64,000 bases of DNA from Budorcas taxicolor (GCF_023091745.1 NC_068933.1:20464001-20528000); one strand, 5' to 3'. Positions 45,989-58,417 are shown, numbered from the stretch's first letter. Made by a program: numbers and translations. The notes: generated by a model not told the origin, from the letters alone.

Positions 45989-46534
45989 TGAATAGGATAA
46001 ACTCTAATTCAGCAAACTTGGGCCCGGGCATATTGTTGCCAATATTACCATCTTGCTATTGCAAAAAAGACACGTAAACACACACAAGCCCCTTTCTAAT
46101 CACCATCTAGTATCCAGTGGACATCGCTCCCATGGAATTCCAAGTTACTATTTAAGTTACTCCTGTCAGTGTCCGAAATGAAAGGCCCTCCTTGAATAAA
46201 ATGTTTAAGAACCAAGGAACAACAGGTATTTTATCATGCAGACTGCATGAAAGTTCTAACCATAGGTATCCTCATAGTTTTCTCATGAGCCTTCGTTGTC
46301 GCCTGGCAGAGGTAATAACCGCCATGTCACAACATTGACTGTATGCACACTAAGCGGAAACAGCAGGTGTCTGTATGTCTTCATTTTTCCTGGAAGCTGG
46401 TGTGAGTGTTGGGAGAGCAGATTCTGTTACAAGCAAAATTTAAAACTAGATCAGCTCTGATTTCATTTTTTTAGTAAATTTGATTAGCACTTAAGACAAT
46501 AGACTTCTGGACAATAGTACCTGGTATTTTAAAA
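45989..46534. other. unique DNA
   Basis: About 550 bp, with more CpG (for example 'gttgtcgcctgg', 'aataaccgccatg') than its neighbours. No gene recognised. Confidence 0.5.
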
Positions 46535-47246
46535 GATTTTTAAGAAATGTATTGGGGTATAGTTGCTCTTGTGTTAGTTTCTGCTGTACAATGACGTGAA
46601 TCAGCTATATGTATACATATATTCCTTCCCTCTTGGATCTCCCTCCAACCTCCCTATCCCACCCCTAGGTCACTGCAGAGCACAGAGCTGAACTCCCTGC
46701 GCTATACAGCAAGTTCCCACTGGCCATCTGCATTACTCATGGCAGTGTATATATATTGATTCTAACCTCCCAGTTCATCCCATCTCCTCCTCATCTCCAA
46801 CCTCATATCCATACGTCTGTTACCTGCATCTCTATTCCTGCCCTGCAAATAGGTTCATCTGTACCATTTTTCTAGATTCCACAGATATGCATTAATATAT
46901 GATCCTTGTTTTTCTCCTTCTAACTTACTTTACTCTGTATGACAATCTCTGGGACCATCCACATCTCTACAAATAACCAAACTTTGGTCCTTTTTAGGGC
47001 TGAGTAATATTCAATCTCATATACGTACCGCATCTTCTTTATCCAGTTATCTGTCGGTTGACATTTATGTTGCCTCCATGTCCTAGCTATTGTAAGTAGT
47101 GCTGCAGTGAACATTGTGGGTACATGTATCCTTTTTATTTATGGTTCTTGGTTTTTCTCTGGGTATATGCCCAACAGGGGGATTGCTGTGTTATATGGTA
47201 GCTTTTTGTAGTTTTTTAAGGAACCTCCATACTGCTCTCCAGAAAT
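46535..47246 (-). mobile_element. L1 LINE 3' region and ORF2 end (antisense)
   Basis: Antisense L1 3' region ('gtgttagtttctgctgtaca', 'ctgaactccctgcgctatac', 'caagttcccactggccatct') followed by the ORF2 end. The minus-strand ORF at 46920-47114 contains ARTWRQHKCQPTDNWIKKMR, the L1 ORF2 C-terminal block also seen at 25234-25476. It stops abruptly at about 47246. Confidence 0.9.
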
Positions 47247-49703
47247 GAAGAAAATGTGACAGACATTGGTCTTCGTTGCTCACTTGCATCCTTTAATAAA
47301 GTATGAAGACAATGTTCAAATTATTTGGCAGGTTAATATTTGGATTTTAAACTCCTTTTCTAAGCTTTTTATACTTATTTGTATGAAAAAAATTCAAAGT
47401 TGCATTTACACATTTAAATCTTCTCTTTCTTCAGACATTCTATGACTGTCTGATTCATTTAGTATCCTCACCGTCTCTATAAAATTAAATGATTTTTTAG
47501 TTTCCCAACCACGGGAAGTATTGCTTTGCATGTCATGAAATTATGTTGCATTTCTCACATTCATTCTCTGTCTCTCAGTGTTCCAATAGTGCTCAAAATA
47601 GAGATGCTATAAGTAAATGGCAACAATAATAATCACTCTGGTTGAAAATATTTTAAAATGGTCTTCTTTCACCTGTATGAAACAGAATCTAGTAAGAGCC
47701 CTAATTTTACATTTTATTTACTTGAAATCATCACAGCAGTTTTTATCTGAAACTGTTGACTTCCAGGTAATGCAGGCTGCACTGTGATTTCAGGTGCCTT
47801 TAGGCTTGTCCTTACTAGCTTTTCTATTACTTTATCTAGAGAAGGCTGGCAGAATAAAATCGATGTTTTTTCCTTTAAAAGGCTCTCTCTACCTTTAGTT
47901 TTGGAGAAAGAAGTAGCTGTGAGTTATCTACTTATGAAAAGAATTTATTTTACTTTTTGTAGCATTTAAGAATGTGGTCACCCAGTTGTGATTCACAGTT
48001 CAACTTTCACATTTTGCACGTATTACTTGTTTATTGTGCATCCAAACTCCAATCCGTTATTACTGATTTTACTGTTGGCAGAAAACAATGAAAAGAGGGT
48101 ATTAGCTAGGAGTGAAGATATAAATATAATTTGGAGGGGCATTTAAAAAAACATTTTAATATCTTTAATAGCTATTTCGGCTGATCTAATAGAGAAATCA
48201 GCTAGGGTAAGAAAGGATGTTATTTTATGTTCCTATCACAACACAAGCTATTATCTTTAGATGTAAAATTTTAACTCTGAAAATTCAGAGCAAGCAATGT
48301 ATTTTTACATTATACTAAATTATCAGTACATTGCTGGATTACTAACTTCGGAAATTAATGCCCTTTTCTCATAGATCATGTAGGCAGTAAAGTATACTCA
48401 ATCATGGACCAAAACATTAATCATTTTCGAGGCTGTCTAGTAAGAATCAGAACATAAATCCCTTGCTTTGAACTGGGAGATACTCGTCTTAGTTTCATTT
48501 ATTTGTTTGCTTGTTTGTTTCTGAAACTGCCACAGACTTCACTGCTATGAACTGGAGTCCGAGGCCTTGGACAACGTTCTCCAGTACATTTCTCAGAGGC
48601 CAGTGAAAACAGTTATTAACACCACCCTTAGTGTCTTCTGTTCTCTGATTGCATGGCCAGTTTGCTTGCATTGGTATTTCATTTCTGACCTGAGTCGACA
48701 TGCTATATCATTGCCTTCTATGGGGAGAAGATAATATTTTATGACTGCATTGGATGAGGGTTGAAAAATTCAGAAATAATGATGACTGCTCAGGGCAAAA
48801 TTCTGAAGTAGCTAAAGTTCATTTTTAGAAGCCACCCCCTCCACTTTTTAATACCTCTTTCATGCTTCTTGGTGCTTTCTGCCCCAGATTCAGTCACCTC
48901 ATATTTTCTTCCTGTAGCTGAGTGAGACTCAGTCTAATACACACACACTCAAGGTTCCCTGTTTTTCATTTTTTTTACTAACATCAACCAACTCTTTTAT
49001 ATATGCCATTAGTTCTCAGCTGGCTGTCTTTTGGAGAGTAATCTGAAGAAATTATCATTCAAAATAATCTAAAAATATTAATGACTAATAATGCCTTAGT
49101 CTTTCACGGGTATTTGCCTTTTACAAATTGCTCTTGGAAAAGAGAAGTCTGAATCCAAATAAATCAATCATCAATGATAGAATCTTATCCAGAACTAAGA
49201 GCTGCTATATCTGGGCCAGAAACTTTCCTTTTTTTCATTTGCTGTCTTAACGTTATACCTGAGCAAGGCTAATTATTTTCATATCAGTTGGACCTACAGT
49301 TGGTTACTGCATTGTTTGGTTTTGAGAAAGCTGAAATATTAAATACACATGCAGAAAGATAGTCCTGTGCTCCATTAAACTAACTCACACCTATTTTATT
49401 GAGGACCACTCTTGGCCAGAAAGAGTGCTGGCATTTTTTAAGTATAGATATAAAATAGCAAGCTAAAAAAGTCTCCAGTCCTCATGGAATTCATAGTCTG
49501 GAAAGGTGTCAGAAGCAAAAATAAGCAAGTGCAGTGTATAATGTTAAAGAGTATACAGGAGAGAAAGGGACATTGATGGTGCTTAGAGAGAACTGGCATT
49601 TGAAGCAGAGGATGAGAACTCTAGGCAGAGTAACATTTTCATTATTTACCTTATATAGATGTGCTACAAGAAAAAGTCCATATGAACAATTTGAGGAAGT
49701 AGG
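47247..49703. other. long unique stretch
   Basis: About 2.4 kb with no Bov SINE, BovB or recent L1. Short ORFs (47784-47969, 48495-48701, 49534-49836) have no recognisable content. 49390-49640 resembles an old repeat that I cannot name. Confidence 0.5.
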
Positions 49704-50065
49704 TGTCTTAGTCTGCATGGGCTGTTTTAACAAATATTATGTTCCCAGCATACATTTATCTCTCACAGTCCTGGTGGCTGAAGTCCACGATCAGGGAGTC
49801 AGCACGGTCCAGTTGTGGGAAAGGCCTTCTTTGTAGTTTGTAGACTGCCATCTTCTTGTTCGTCATATTCTCACATGGTGGAGAGAGCAGAAAGCAAGCA
49901 AGCTCTGTTTCGTCTCTTCCTATAAGAATACTAATTCATTTGTAAGGGCTTCACAATCATGACCAAATGACAGCCCAAAGGCCTCATCTCCTAATACCAT
50001 CCAACTGGGAGTTAAAATTTAACTTAAGAATGTGCAGGGGACAGAAACATTCAGTCCATAACAGT
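49704..50065 (-). mobile_element. MLT1 LTR (ERVL-MaLR), antisense
   Basis: 'gtcttagtctgcatgggctg', 'ctctcacagtcctggtggct', 'ctcacatggtggagagagc' and 'gaaacattcagtccataaca' give the complete antisense order of an MLT1 LTR. It is non-coding and decayed. Confidence 0.82.
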
Positions 50066-50411
50066 CAGTATTTGCTTTCAGTGGATGCTGTAATGTGCTG
50101 CCCAGATAACCCTTCAGGAAAAGTGAACTTAGTGCTAAGAGTTATACTAACAGGTAGTCTTCAGCTAGTCTGCCTGCTATGGAGCATATGAAATTGGCAT
50201 GTGTCCTCTTGGTATCCTCTTTGAATCCTCTTATGTATCGTTTAACTCTGTAAGAAAACTTAAAAAGGAAGAGACTTCCCCTCCCAAAGAAAAAGGCCTT
50301 ATAGAAAAACTAAAGCAAATTCTTTGTAGGGAACAATAAGGGTTTTCAATTATACAAAAAGATAATTTAAAAAAAAATCTGCAACAACAGCAAGAAAAAT
50401 TATGTCACTGC
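50066..50411. other. unique DNA
   Basis: About 350 bp between an LTR and a BovB, with nothing recognised. Confidence 0.5.
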
Positions 50412-52889
50412 AATTCCAGTAGCTGAAGTTAAACGGTTCTATGAAGACCTACAAGACCTTCTAGAACTAACACCCCCAAAAGATGTCCTTTTCTTTATAG
50501 GGGACCGGAATGCAAAAGTAGGAAGTCAAGAAACACCTGGGCTAACAGGCAAATTTGGCCTTGGAGTATAAAATGAAGCAGGGCAAAGGCTAATAGAGTT
50601 TTGCCAAGAGAACACACTGGTCACAGCAAACACCCTCTTCGAACAACACAAGAGAACACTCTACACACGGACATCACCAGATGGTCAACACTGAAATCAG
50701 ATTGATGATATTCTTTGCAGCCAAAGATGGAGAAGTTCGACACAGTCAACAAAAACAGACCAGGAACTGACTGTGGCTCAGATCATGAACTCCTTATTGC
50801 CAAATTCAGACTTGATTGAAGAAAGTGGGGAAAACAATTAGACCATTCAGGTATGACCTAAATCAAATCTCATATGATTATACAGTGGAAGTGAGAAATA
50901 GATTTAAGGGACTAGCCCTGATAGAGTGCCTGATGAACTATGGACAGAGGTTCGTGACATTGTACAGGAGACAGAAATCAAGATCATCCTCAAGAAAAAG
51001 AAATGCAAAAAAGCAAAATGGCTGTCTGGGGAGGCCTTACAAATAACTCTGAAAAGAAGAGAACCAAAAAGCAAAGGAGAAAAGGAAAGATATACCCATC
51101 TGAATGCAGAGTTCCAAAGAATAGCAAGCAGATACAAGAGATCCTTCCTCAGTGATCAATGCAAACAAATAGAGGAAAACAACAGAATGGGAAAGATTAA
51201 GGATCTCTTCAAGAAAATTAGAGATACCAAGGGAACATTTCATGCAAAGATGGGCTAGATAAAGGACAGAAATGGTATGGACCTAACAGAAGCAGAAGAT
51301 ATTAAGAAGAGGTGCCAAGAATACAGAGAAGAACTGTGCAAAAAAGATCTTCACAACACAGATAATCATGATGGTGTGATCACTCACACTCACCTAGAGC
51401 CAGACATCCTGGAATGTGAAGTCAAGTGGGCCTTAGAAAGCATCACTACGAACAAAAGTAGCAAAGGTGATGGAATTCCAGTTGAGCTATTTCAAACCCT
51501 AAAAGATGATGCTGTGAAAGTGCTGCACTCAATATGTCAGCAAATTTGGAAACCTCAGCAGTGGCCACAGGCCTGGAAAAGGTCAGTTTTCATTCCAATC
51601 CCAAAGAAAGGCAATGCCAAAGAATGCTCAAACTACCACACAATTGCACGCATTTCACATGCTAGTAAATTGATGCTTAAAATTCTCCAAGCCAGGCTTC
51701 AGCAATATGTGAACTCTGAACTTTCAGATGTCCAAGCTGGTTTTAGAAAAGGCAGAGGAAGTAAAGATCAAATTGCCAGCATCCACTGGATCATCGAACA
51801 AGCAAGAGAGTTCCAGAAAAACTACTAATTCTGCTTTATTGACTATGCAAAAGCCTTTGGCTGTGTGGATCACAATAAACTGTGGAAAATTCTGAAAGAG
51901 ATGGAACTACCAGACCACCTGAGCTGCCTCTTGAGAAACCTGTATGCAGGTCAGGAAGCAACAGCTAAAACTGGACATGAAACAACAGACTGGTTCCAAT
52001 AGGAAAAGGAATAGGTCAAGGCTGTATATTGTCATCCTGCTTATTTAATTTTTATGCAGAGTACATCATGAGAAATGCTGGGCTGGAGGAAGCACAAGCT
52101 GGAATCAAGATTGCCGGGAGAAATATCAATAACCTCAGATATGCAGATGACACCACCCTTATGGCAGAAAGTAAAGAACTAAAAAGCCTCTTGATGAAAG
52201 TGAAAGAGGAGAGTGAAAAAGTTGGCTTAAAGCTCAACATTCAGAAAACTAAGATCCCATCACTTCATGGCAAACAGATGGGGAAACAGTGGCTGACTTT
52301 ATTTTTCTGAGCTCAAAAATCACTGCAGATGGTGATTGCAGCCATGAAATTAAAAAACACTTACTCCTTGGAAGGAAAGTTATGACCGACCTAGACAGCA
52401 TATTAAAAAGCAGAGACATTTTGTCAACAAAGGTCCATCTAGTCAAAGCTATGGTTTTTCCAGTGGTCATGTATGGATGTGAGAGTTGGACTATAAAGAA
52501 AGCTGAGCACAGAAGAATTGATGCTTTTGAACTGTGGTGTTAGAGAAGACTCTTGAGAGTCCCTTGGACTGCAAGGAGATCCAACCAGTCCATCCTACTG
52601 GAGATCAGTCCTGAGTGTTCTTTGGAAGGACTGATGTTGAAGCTGAAACTGCTGTACTTTGGCCACCTGATGCGAAGAGCTGATTCATTGGAAAAGACCC
52701 TGATGCTGGGAAAGATTGAGGGCAGGAGGAGAAGGGGATGACAGAGGATGAGATGGTTGGATGGCATGACCGACTCAATGGACATGGGTTTGGGTGGACT
52801 CCAGGAGTTGGTGATGGACAGGGAGGCCAGGCAGGCTGTGGTTCATGGGGTCCAAAGAGTTGAACATGATCTGAGAGACTGAACTGAAA
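50412..52889 (+). mobile_element. BovB LINE, longest copy in window (2.5 kb)
   Basis: A sense BovB begins inside the endonuclease domain ('gctgaagttaaacggttc') and continues through the reverse transcriptase and C-terminal region to the tail 'gagagactgaactgaaact'. It lacks only the 5' portion of a roughly 3.2-kb element. It serves as an in-window reference for the shorter copies. Confidence 0.95.
50430..52541 (+). pseudogene. BovB ORF2 endonuclease and reverse-transcriptase pseudogene
   Basis: The endonuclease part shows GDRNAKVGSQETPG (from about 50501) and the catalytic GSDH (about 50774-50785). It has a stop at 50569-50571 where the 62305-62658 copy has Trp (GVWNE), and a stop at 50692-50694. 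The reverse-transcriptase part at 51277-51828 (183 codons) carries SVFIPIPKKGNAKECSNY and QAGFRKGRGSKDQIAS and stops just before motif A. Motif A then reads FIDYAKAFGCVDH, with Gly for Asp. YADD is intact at 52140-52151. Later frames (52029-52310, 52289-52543) are shifted. No functional product is possible. Confidence 0.92.
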
Positions 52890-52989
52890 CTCAGTTCCGC
52901 TATTGAAGTCTTAACTCCCTGTCCCTCAGAATGTGACTTTATTTGGAGATAAGGCCTTTAAAAAGATACTTAAGTTTAAATGAGGTTAT

Positions 52990-53196
52990 ATGGTGCATGT
53001 GTAGCCGTGTCTGACTCTGTGACCCTATCGACTGTAGCTCCTCTGGGTATAAGGTTTTCCTGGCAAGAATACTTAAGTGGGTTGCCATTTCATCCTCCAG
53101 GGGATCTTCCAAACCCAAGGATTGAACCGACATCTCCTGCATCTCCTGCATCTCCTGCACTGGCAGGCAGGTTCTTTACCACTAGAGATCTAGGTG
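52990..53196 (-). mobile_element. Bov-tA SINE (antisense) in MLT1
   Basis: Antisense Bov-tA with a short body. Its head contains three tandem copies of the 9-mer catctcctg (about 53132-53158), a local expansion of the head sequence. It lies between MLT1 LTR pieces. Confidence 0.88.
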
Positions 53197-53213
53197 GGCC
53201 CTAATCCAGTATG

Positions 53214-53410
53214 GGCTTCCCTTGTGGCTCAGCTGGTAAAGAATCCACCTGCAATGCGGGAGACCTGGGTTTGATCCCTGGGTTGGGAAGATCCCCTGGA
53301 GAAGGGAAAGACTAGCCACTCCAGTATTTTGACCTGGAGAATTCCATGGACTGTATAGTCATGGGACTGCAAAGAGTCTGACATGACTGAGAGATTTTCA
53401 CTTTCACTGT
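53214..53410 (+). mobile_element. Bov-tA SINE (sense) in MLT1
   Basis: The head 'ggcttcccttgtggctcagc' with the B-box-like 'gggtttgatccctgg' is well preserved. The body ends in 'tttcactttcactg'. Together with the next element it is bounded by a near-duplication of LTR sequence: aatccagtatg (53203-53213) and aatccattatg (53734-53744). Confidence 0.9.
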
Positions 53411-53733
53411 ATGGGGGCTTCCCTGATAGCTCATTTGTTAAAGAATCTACCTGCAATGCAGGAGACCCCAGTTTGATTCCAGGGTCAGGACGATCTGCTG
53501 GAGAAGGGATAGGCTACCTACTCCAGTGTTCTTGGGCTTCCTTGGTGGCTCAGCTAGTAAAGAATCCACCTGCAATGAGAGAGACCTAGGTTCAATCCCT
53601 GGGTTGAGAAGATCCCCTGGAGAAGGGGAAGGCTACCCATGCCAGTATTCTGGCCTGGAGAATTCCATGCATTGTATAGTCCTTGAGGTTGCAAAGAGTC
53701 AGACATGACTGAGCAAGTTTCACTTTCACTTTC
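53411..53733 (+). mobile_element. double-head Bov-tA SINE (sense)
   Basis: A first head and half body (53411-53531, ending 'ctccagtgttctt') runs straight into a second complete unit (53532-53733) whose B-box-like sequence is 'ggttcaatccctgg'. The junction matches those at 23951 and 27704 in antisense. The tail is (CACTTT)n. Confidence 0.92.
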
Positions 53734-53975
53734 AATCCATTATGACTGGTGTCCTTATAAGAAGAGGAAATTTGAACACCAGGAATGCTCATGAACAAAG
53801 AAAAGGCCATGTGAAGACACCCATTTGCGACCCAAGAAGAGAGGGAGGCCTCAGAAGAAACCAAACTGTTCAACATCTTGATCTTGGACTTCTAGCCTCC
53901 AGCCCAGTAATAAAACAAAGTTTTGTTGTTAATCCACTCCAGTCTGTTTTGTATAGCAGCCTTAGCAAATTAATG

Positions 53976-54686
53976 CATTGCCCAAGAGTACAACCCCTTC
54001 TCATTGCAGTCTCCATCTAATAACTGGTCAGTAAGGGGACCAAGTTCAGAGCTCTCCACAGAGTTTGCTGAGGTCTTCATAAAGGCTGATTTGTGGACAG
54101 CATCTTCCCCTTCCTGATTCAGTTTCCTCTCCTTCCCTTCCATGAGTATTAAATGAGAACATGCTCCCTAATAAACTTCTGAGAAACTGATCTCTAAGCC
54201 TTAATTTGCTCCCTAATGATTCCATCCTGGGAGAGCTGGTGGCAGAATCAGTCTGAGAAAGTTGACCTTCAAACAGCATTTGTGAGTTGGAACAGCCTTC
54301 CCAGATGGTGATGCCAGAGAGAACCCCATCACTGGTGGTGGATAGAACAGACAGTCCCCGCTATGGTGCTGGGCTGCACCCCACAGGCTGAAAACTCTGT
54401 GCTTGCTAAGACTGAAGAAGGAACCCAGAGTCAACAACAGAGACACCAGTGGCTTAATGGATAGGAAGATCTTACACATCTGAAGCAAGGTCCAGCAGTG
54501 ACACCCCCACTGCAAGCAGAGGAATGCAGGCAAGGGAAGGTAACCAGTTATAGCAAGAGTTGACCTCTAGTTGACTCACTGGTTACCAGGGAAACCAACA
54601 AAAGATCATGCCCCTCACCACCCCTTGATAAGCCATCATGGTGGAGATATTCCAGTCTAAAGTTACAGCAGTCATTAGCTGAGACA
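53976..54686. other. unique DNA
   Basis: About 700 bp, relatively GC-rich. The minus-strand ORF at 54213-54533 (106 codons) has no recognisable domain; I do not call it a gene. Confidence 0.45.
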
Positions 54687-54932
54687 CCCCACTCCAGTAC
54701 TCTTTCTTGCCTGGAAAATCCACGGTAGGCTGCAGTCCATGGGGTCACTGAGAGTTGGATACAACTCATTGACTTCACTTTCACTTTTCACTTTCATGCA
54801 TTGGAGAAGGAAATGGCAACCCACTCCAGTGTTCTTGCCTGGAGAATCCCAGGGACAGCAGAGCCTGGTGGGCTGCCGTCTATAGGGGTCACACAGAGTC
54901 GGACATGACTGAAGCGACTTAGAAGCAGCAGG
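54687..54932 (+). mobile_element. BOV-A2 SINE (sense)
   Basis: First monomer with a small deletion ('ggaaaatccacggtaggctg'), linker 'cactttcatgcattggag', second monomer ending 'gaagcgacttagaagcagc'. Confidence 0.92.
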
Positions 54933-55195
54933 GGCAAGGGTATAGGAAGGTCAGCCACATGAGTAGAATGTAAGAGCAGCAGGCCCTGGCCTAGCAGGGG
55001 GATGTACAGAGAGCAAGAGAATGGCCATTTTGAATGGCCTGACCATACACCTGGGTACTCAGAAATTATTAAAATTTTCACAGAAGATGAGCTAACATGG
55101 CATCACAGTGAAAGAAAATGTGCTAAAAGGTAAGACACAGTAGGTGTCTGAGATTAATGATGGGGTGGGGAGGAGAGTATAGAAATCTCTCATCC

Positions 55196-55320
55196 TTCAT
55201 ATCTAGAGGGGGTTGGTTTCAGGACCCAGTGCAGATATGGAAATTTGCATATACTCAGCCCTCTGAATCTGTGGATGCAGATTTCATGGATACAGATGAC
55301 CAATTTTAGATTTATTGAAA
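55196..55320. repeat. possible Tigger/pogo-like DNA transposon remnant
   Basis: 'gggggttggtttcaggaccc' and 'ctctgaatctgtggatgcag' resemble the end sequences of a mammalian pogo-type non-autonomous element. Only about 125 bp is left. Confidence 0.45.
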
Positions 55321-55340
55321 AAAATCCCATGCATGAGGGA

Positions 55341-55359
55341 TTTTTTTTTTTTTTTTTTT
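55341..55359. repeat. T19 homopolymer
   Basis: An uninterrupted run of 19 T. No A-tailed retroelement is recognisable on the minus strand beside it. Confidence 0.95.
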
Positions 55360-57379
55360 AAATTAGAAGAACACTGGATTAGTAGGTGAGAATTGGTCAG
55401 AACTTCCAAGGGCAGCTTCTAATAAATTCCTGCATGCTAACCTCTTTCAGAGTCTGCTTCTCAGAGATCAGACTGTGTGACTCTCCCTTTTATCACTAAT
55501 CCATGACTCTCCCAGAGTCATACTGTCTCTGTAAGGTTTCTCCAGAAAGGCTAATCATGAACATTTGGACAGAACCCCAGAAGTACAGGCTGACAAAAAA
55601 TCTAAGCACAGGTCATGTTCCCACTTACTCACTTCACCATTATTCCACCCTCCTCCCCAGACCCTGGCACCCTCCTGGGGCTTGTATGCTAAATAATCTA
55701 GCTTGTTTCTATCTTTGTGACATTGGCTGAGCTTTGATTACCCTTAGTATTAGGGGACAAGAGAGAGTTACAGAAGCGCCTTCATTTCTTTCAAGCATAT
55801 TTCCTAGGGAAGTTAGATAGTTCCCTGACTCTTCAAGAGTGACATAATACAAACTTTGAAGACAAAAATCCTCAAACAAATATATGACCTTGTCATATCT
55901 TTTCCATATATTTCTGATATTTTTCAGTAGAGATTTCTACTGAAAGCAAGAAAGCATTGGGTTTGTGGGTGAATATTGATCACATCTATAGATTTATCCA
56001 ATTCTGCTTATGCAGAGTTCTGCAAATAGTTGCCAACGCTATCAAAGATTTTCAAGATTATGCCGGCAGGGTATTGGATCCCATGGCTGTCTTTTTGTTC
56101 TTTATTTCTGTTCCTTTTGATCTTATGGACTAGCAAACCTGCTGAAATAATGAAAATATGAAGTTTTTTTGAAAAGCCATGTTGAGTGCAAAAATAAATA
56201 TTTGGCAATGACATAAGAAAAGCAAGAGAGACAGGAAAGCACAATAAAAAGGTTAGCAAAAAAAAAACTACTGGATAAGAATTTCACTTTTTGAAAGTGT
56301 TTTTAAGAGACAGTATTCCAAGAAAATAAACCTAGCATAAACATGGGGTGCCTCAGGCATGAATAAACAGGAAAATAAAAATGGGCATTAAGTATAGCAC
56401 ACAGAATGTTTACTTATGGAAATTCTGAGAAGGTAAACAGCAGAGAACTAACACCACCACTTTAATAAATATCTCTTTTAAAACATTTCTGCCAGGGCTG
56501 ACAAGGACCAAAGAAAGTGTGTGCTTAGCAACAAAGAAATTGTGAAGTATCTGACCCATCTCATTATCTGTGTTACATCAAAATAACCCAATAGGTGTGT
56601 AGGACTGTGACTGAAATTTTGAGCAGTAATATTTGGGACCACTTCATAAAATTGCTGAAGTGCAGCCTGAAATATTGGCATAGAAATGTGACAAATGAGG
56701 AGAGATCCACACATTTTAATACCTTATTTTTTAAAAAAATAAACCACTCCACTCTCAAAAGGAAAATGATGTCCATTCCTATGGATGCTAATCCCCAACT
56801 AGTAACCAAAGGAATCCTATGTCATTAAGGAGACAATGCATTAATGTATGGTATTATTTGTGACCACGCCATGGCATGGGATTTTTATACTAATTGCAAT
56901 AATTATCAAAAACAAGAAGCACTGACCTCTCCTGGCTCTCCTATTACTGTTTTGATAACTGATTTCTAACTTCTCTCACAGCTCTTCACTCTTTAAATAT
57001 TTGAGGTCAGCTCTCGATGTCTCTGTCCTCCCTGGGTAATCTCATTTCATTCTGGTAGGTTCAGTTTCTCCACACTCAAATCTCTATCTCTTACTGACTT
57101 TCTGAGCACAAGATTCAGATATTCATTTGCCAATTGAATATATCTGATGGAAAGTCCCATGGGCAATTCAAATTCTTCATGTCTGAAACAAAAGACCAGA
57201 CTTCTGATCTCTTTTCCAACTTATCTCCAAACTTGCTATTATTCACATATGGCCTGTTTCCATTAGCAACAAATCTTCACCGTGTTTCCCCAGTCTTCCT
57301 CTTCTTACCACATCAGCTGTATCTCTTCTCTGTCAGTCTCTCCCCAGCTCTCAAGTAAAGCATATCAGAACTCTTCTAA

Positions 57380-57545
57380 CAGGCTGTGCTCAGTTTCTGA
57401 GTCGTGTCTGACTCTTCGTGACCCCATGGACTGTAGCCTGCCATGCTCCTCTGTCCATGGGGAGTCTCCAGGCAAGAATACTGGAGTAGGTTGCCTCCTC
57501 CAGGGAGGTCTTCCCAACCCAGGGGTAGAACCCACCCTCTTTGCA
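57380..57545 (-). mobile_element. Bov-tA SINE (antisense), head truncated
   Basis: 'gctcagtttctgagtcgtgt' to 'ttcccaacccaggggtagaa' covers the tail and body; the end of the head is lost. Confidence 0.87.
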
Positions 57546-57639
57546 AATCTCTTCCCTCTCCAATCCATCCTGAACCTTTGGATATACACATTCCCACAAA
57601 AACACCCTTGATGTTTTTATGTCACTACAGAATAAAGTC

Positions 57640-57830
57640 CAAAGTATAAACTATAACTGACAAGGCCCTTTATATCTGTGTCCAGTTATGTACCTGATCA
57701 TCCTTTGTCAGGCCCCTGCACACACCTGTGAGCTTCTGAGCTTCTACTCCAGGTGTTCTTTTGTGTGTAGTATGTTTGTTCTTATTCTACACTTGATGAA
57801 CTCCTTGAATTGCAGTTTAAAGCTTAGGTG
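57640..57830 (+). repeat. possible L2 LINE fragment
   Basis: 'aataaagtccaaagtataaa', 'actgacaaggccctttatat' and 'ttctactccaggtgttc' are reminiscent of the L2 3' part. It is too decayed to be certain. Confidence 0.4.
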
Positions 57831-58010
57831 GCCACCTCTTGGAAGCCACGGTTCTATATGGGCTTATTTATCCACACACCCCATCTCATAAAGCAAAGCC
57901 ATTTTGTACTTGCATGTCATATGGCACTTGTGTTGTAATCACATTAATAATCCCTTTCTCACTCATTACAAAAAAGATCTTAGGTATCTTTGCATCTACT
58001 CAGCTACACT
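57831..58010. other. unique DNA
   Basis: Nothing recognised in about 180 bp. Confidence 0.5.
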
Positions 58011-58142
58011 AACCCTGGAGGAGGTCATGGCAACCCACTCCAGTATTCTTGCCTGGAGAATCCTATGGACAGAGGAGCCTCGCCAGCTAGAGTCCATGGG
58101 GTCGCACAGAGTTGGACATGGCTAAGCAGCAGTAGCAGCAGC
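58011..58142 (+). mobile_element. Bov-A SINE monomer
   Basis: 'ggaggaggtcatggcaaccc' to 'tggctaagcagcagtagcag', a headless monomer with a GCAGCA-type tail, the kind found in the second half of BOV-A2. Confidence 0.9.
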
Positions 58143-58417
58143 TGTACTAAAGACTATTTTTTCCCCAATTTTTATAAAGCTGAAACTCTGTTTTGAATAC
58201 CTTTATTTGTCAGACCCTTGCTCTGAAAAAGCCAGGACCCAGAATTTTCTAGTGATGTATCATCAGCCAATGGCATTTATCTTCTCTTGCCAGGCTGTCA
58301 CCTGGAACATCAATACCCCTCAACTGCTTCTGCACAACATACTCATCTCCCATCCTCTCTAACACATCACCTGCAAATTATTTCCAAATACAATTCACTA
58401 TTTTTGGTACTTAACTG
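58143..58417. other. unique DNA
   Basis: Nothing recognised in about 275 bp. Confidence 0.5.

Larger units (their letters stand above)
52890..53975 (+). mobile_element. MLT1 LTR (ERVL-MaLR), sense, split by SINEs
   Basis: Three pieces of one old LTR are in order: 52890-52989 ('cagaatgtgactttatttgg', 'agataaggcctttaaaaag'), 53197-53213 ('gtgggccctaatccagtatg' region) and 53734-53975 ('atgactggtgtccttataag', 'cttctagcctccagcccag'). Two SINE insertions separate them. It is non-coding. Confidence 0.85.
54933..57379. other. mostly unique DNA
   Basis: About 2.4 kb. It holds a possible DNA-transposon remnant and a T19 run (listed separately). Short ORFs are scattered on both strands and none is recognised. 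Confidence 0.5.

Noticed and set aside
50412..52889. Possibility of an intact, active BovB
   Set aside because: It is 5'-truncated, with stops at 50569-50571 and 50692-50694, a stop before motif A and further frameshifts.
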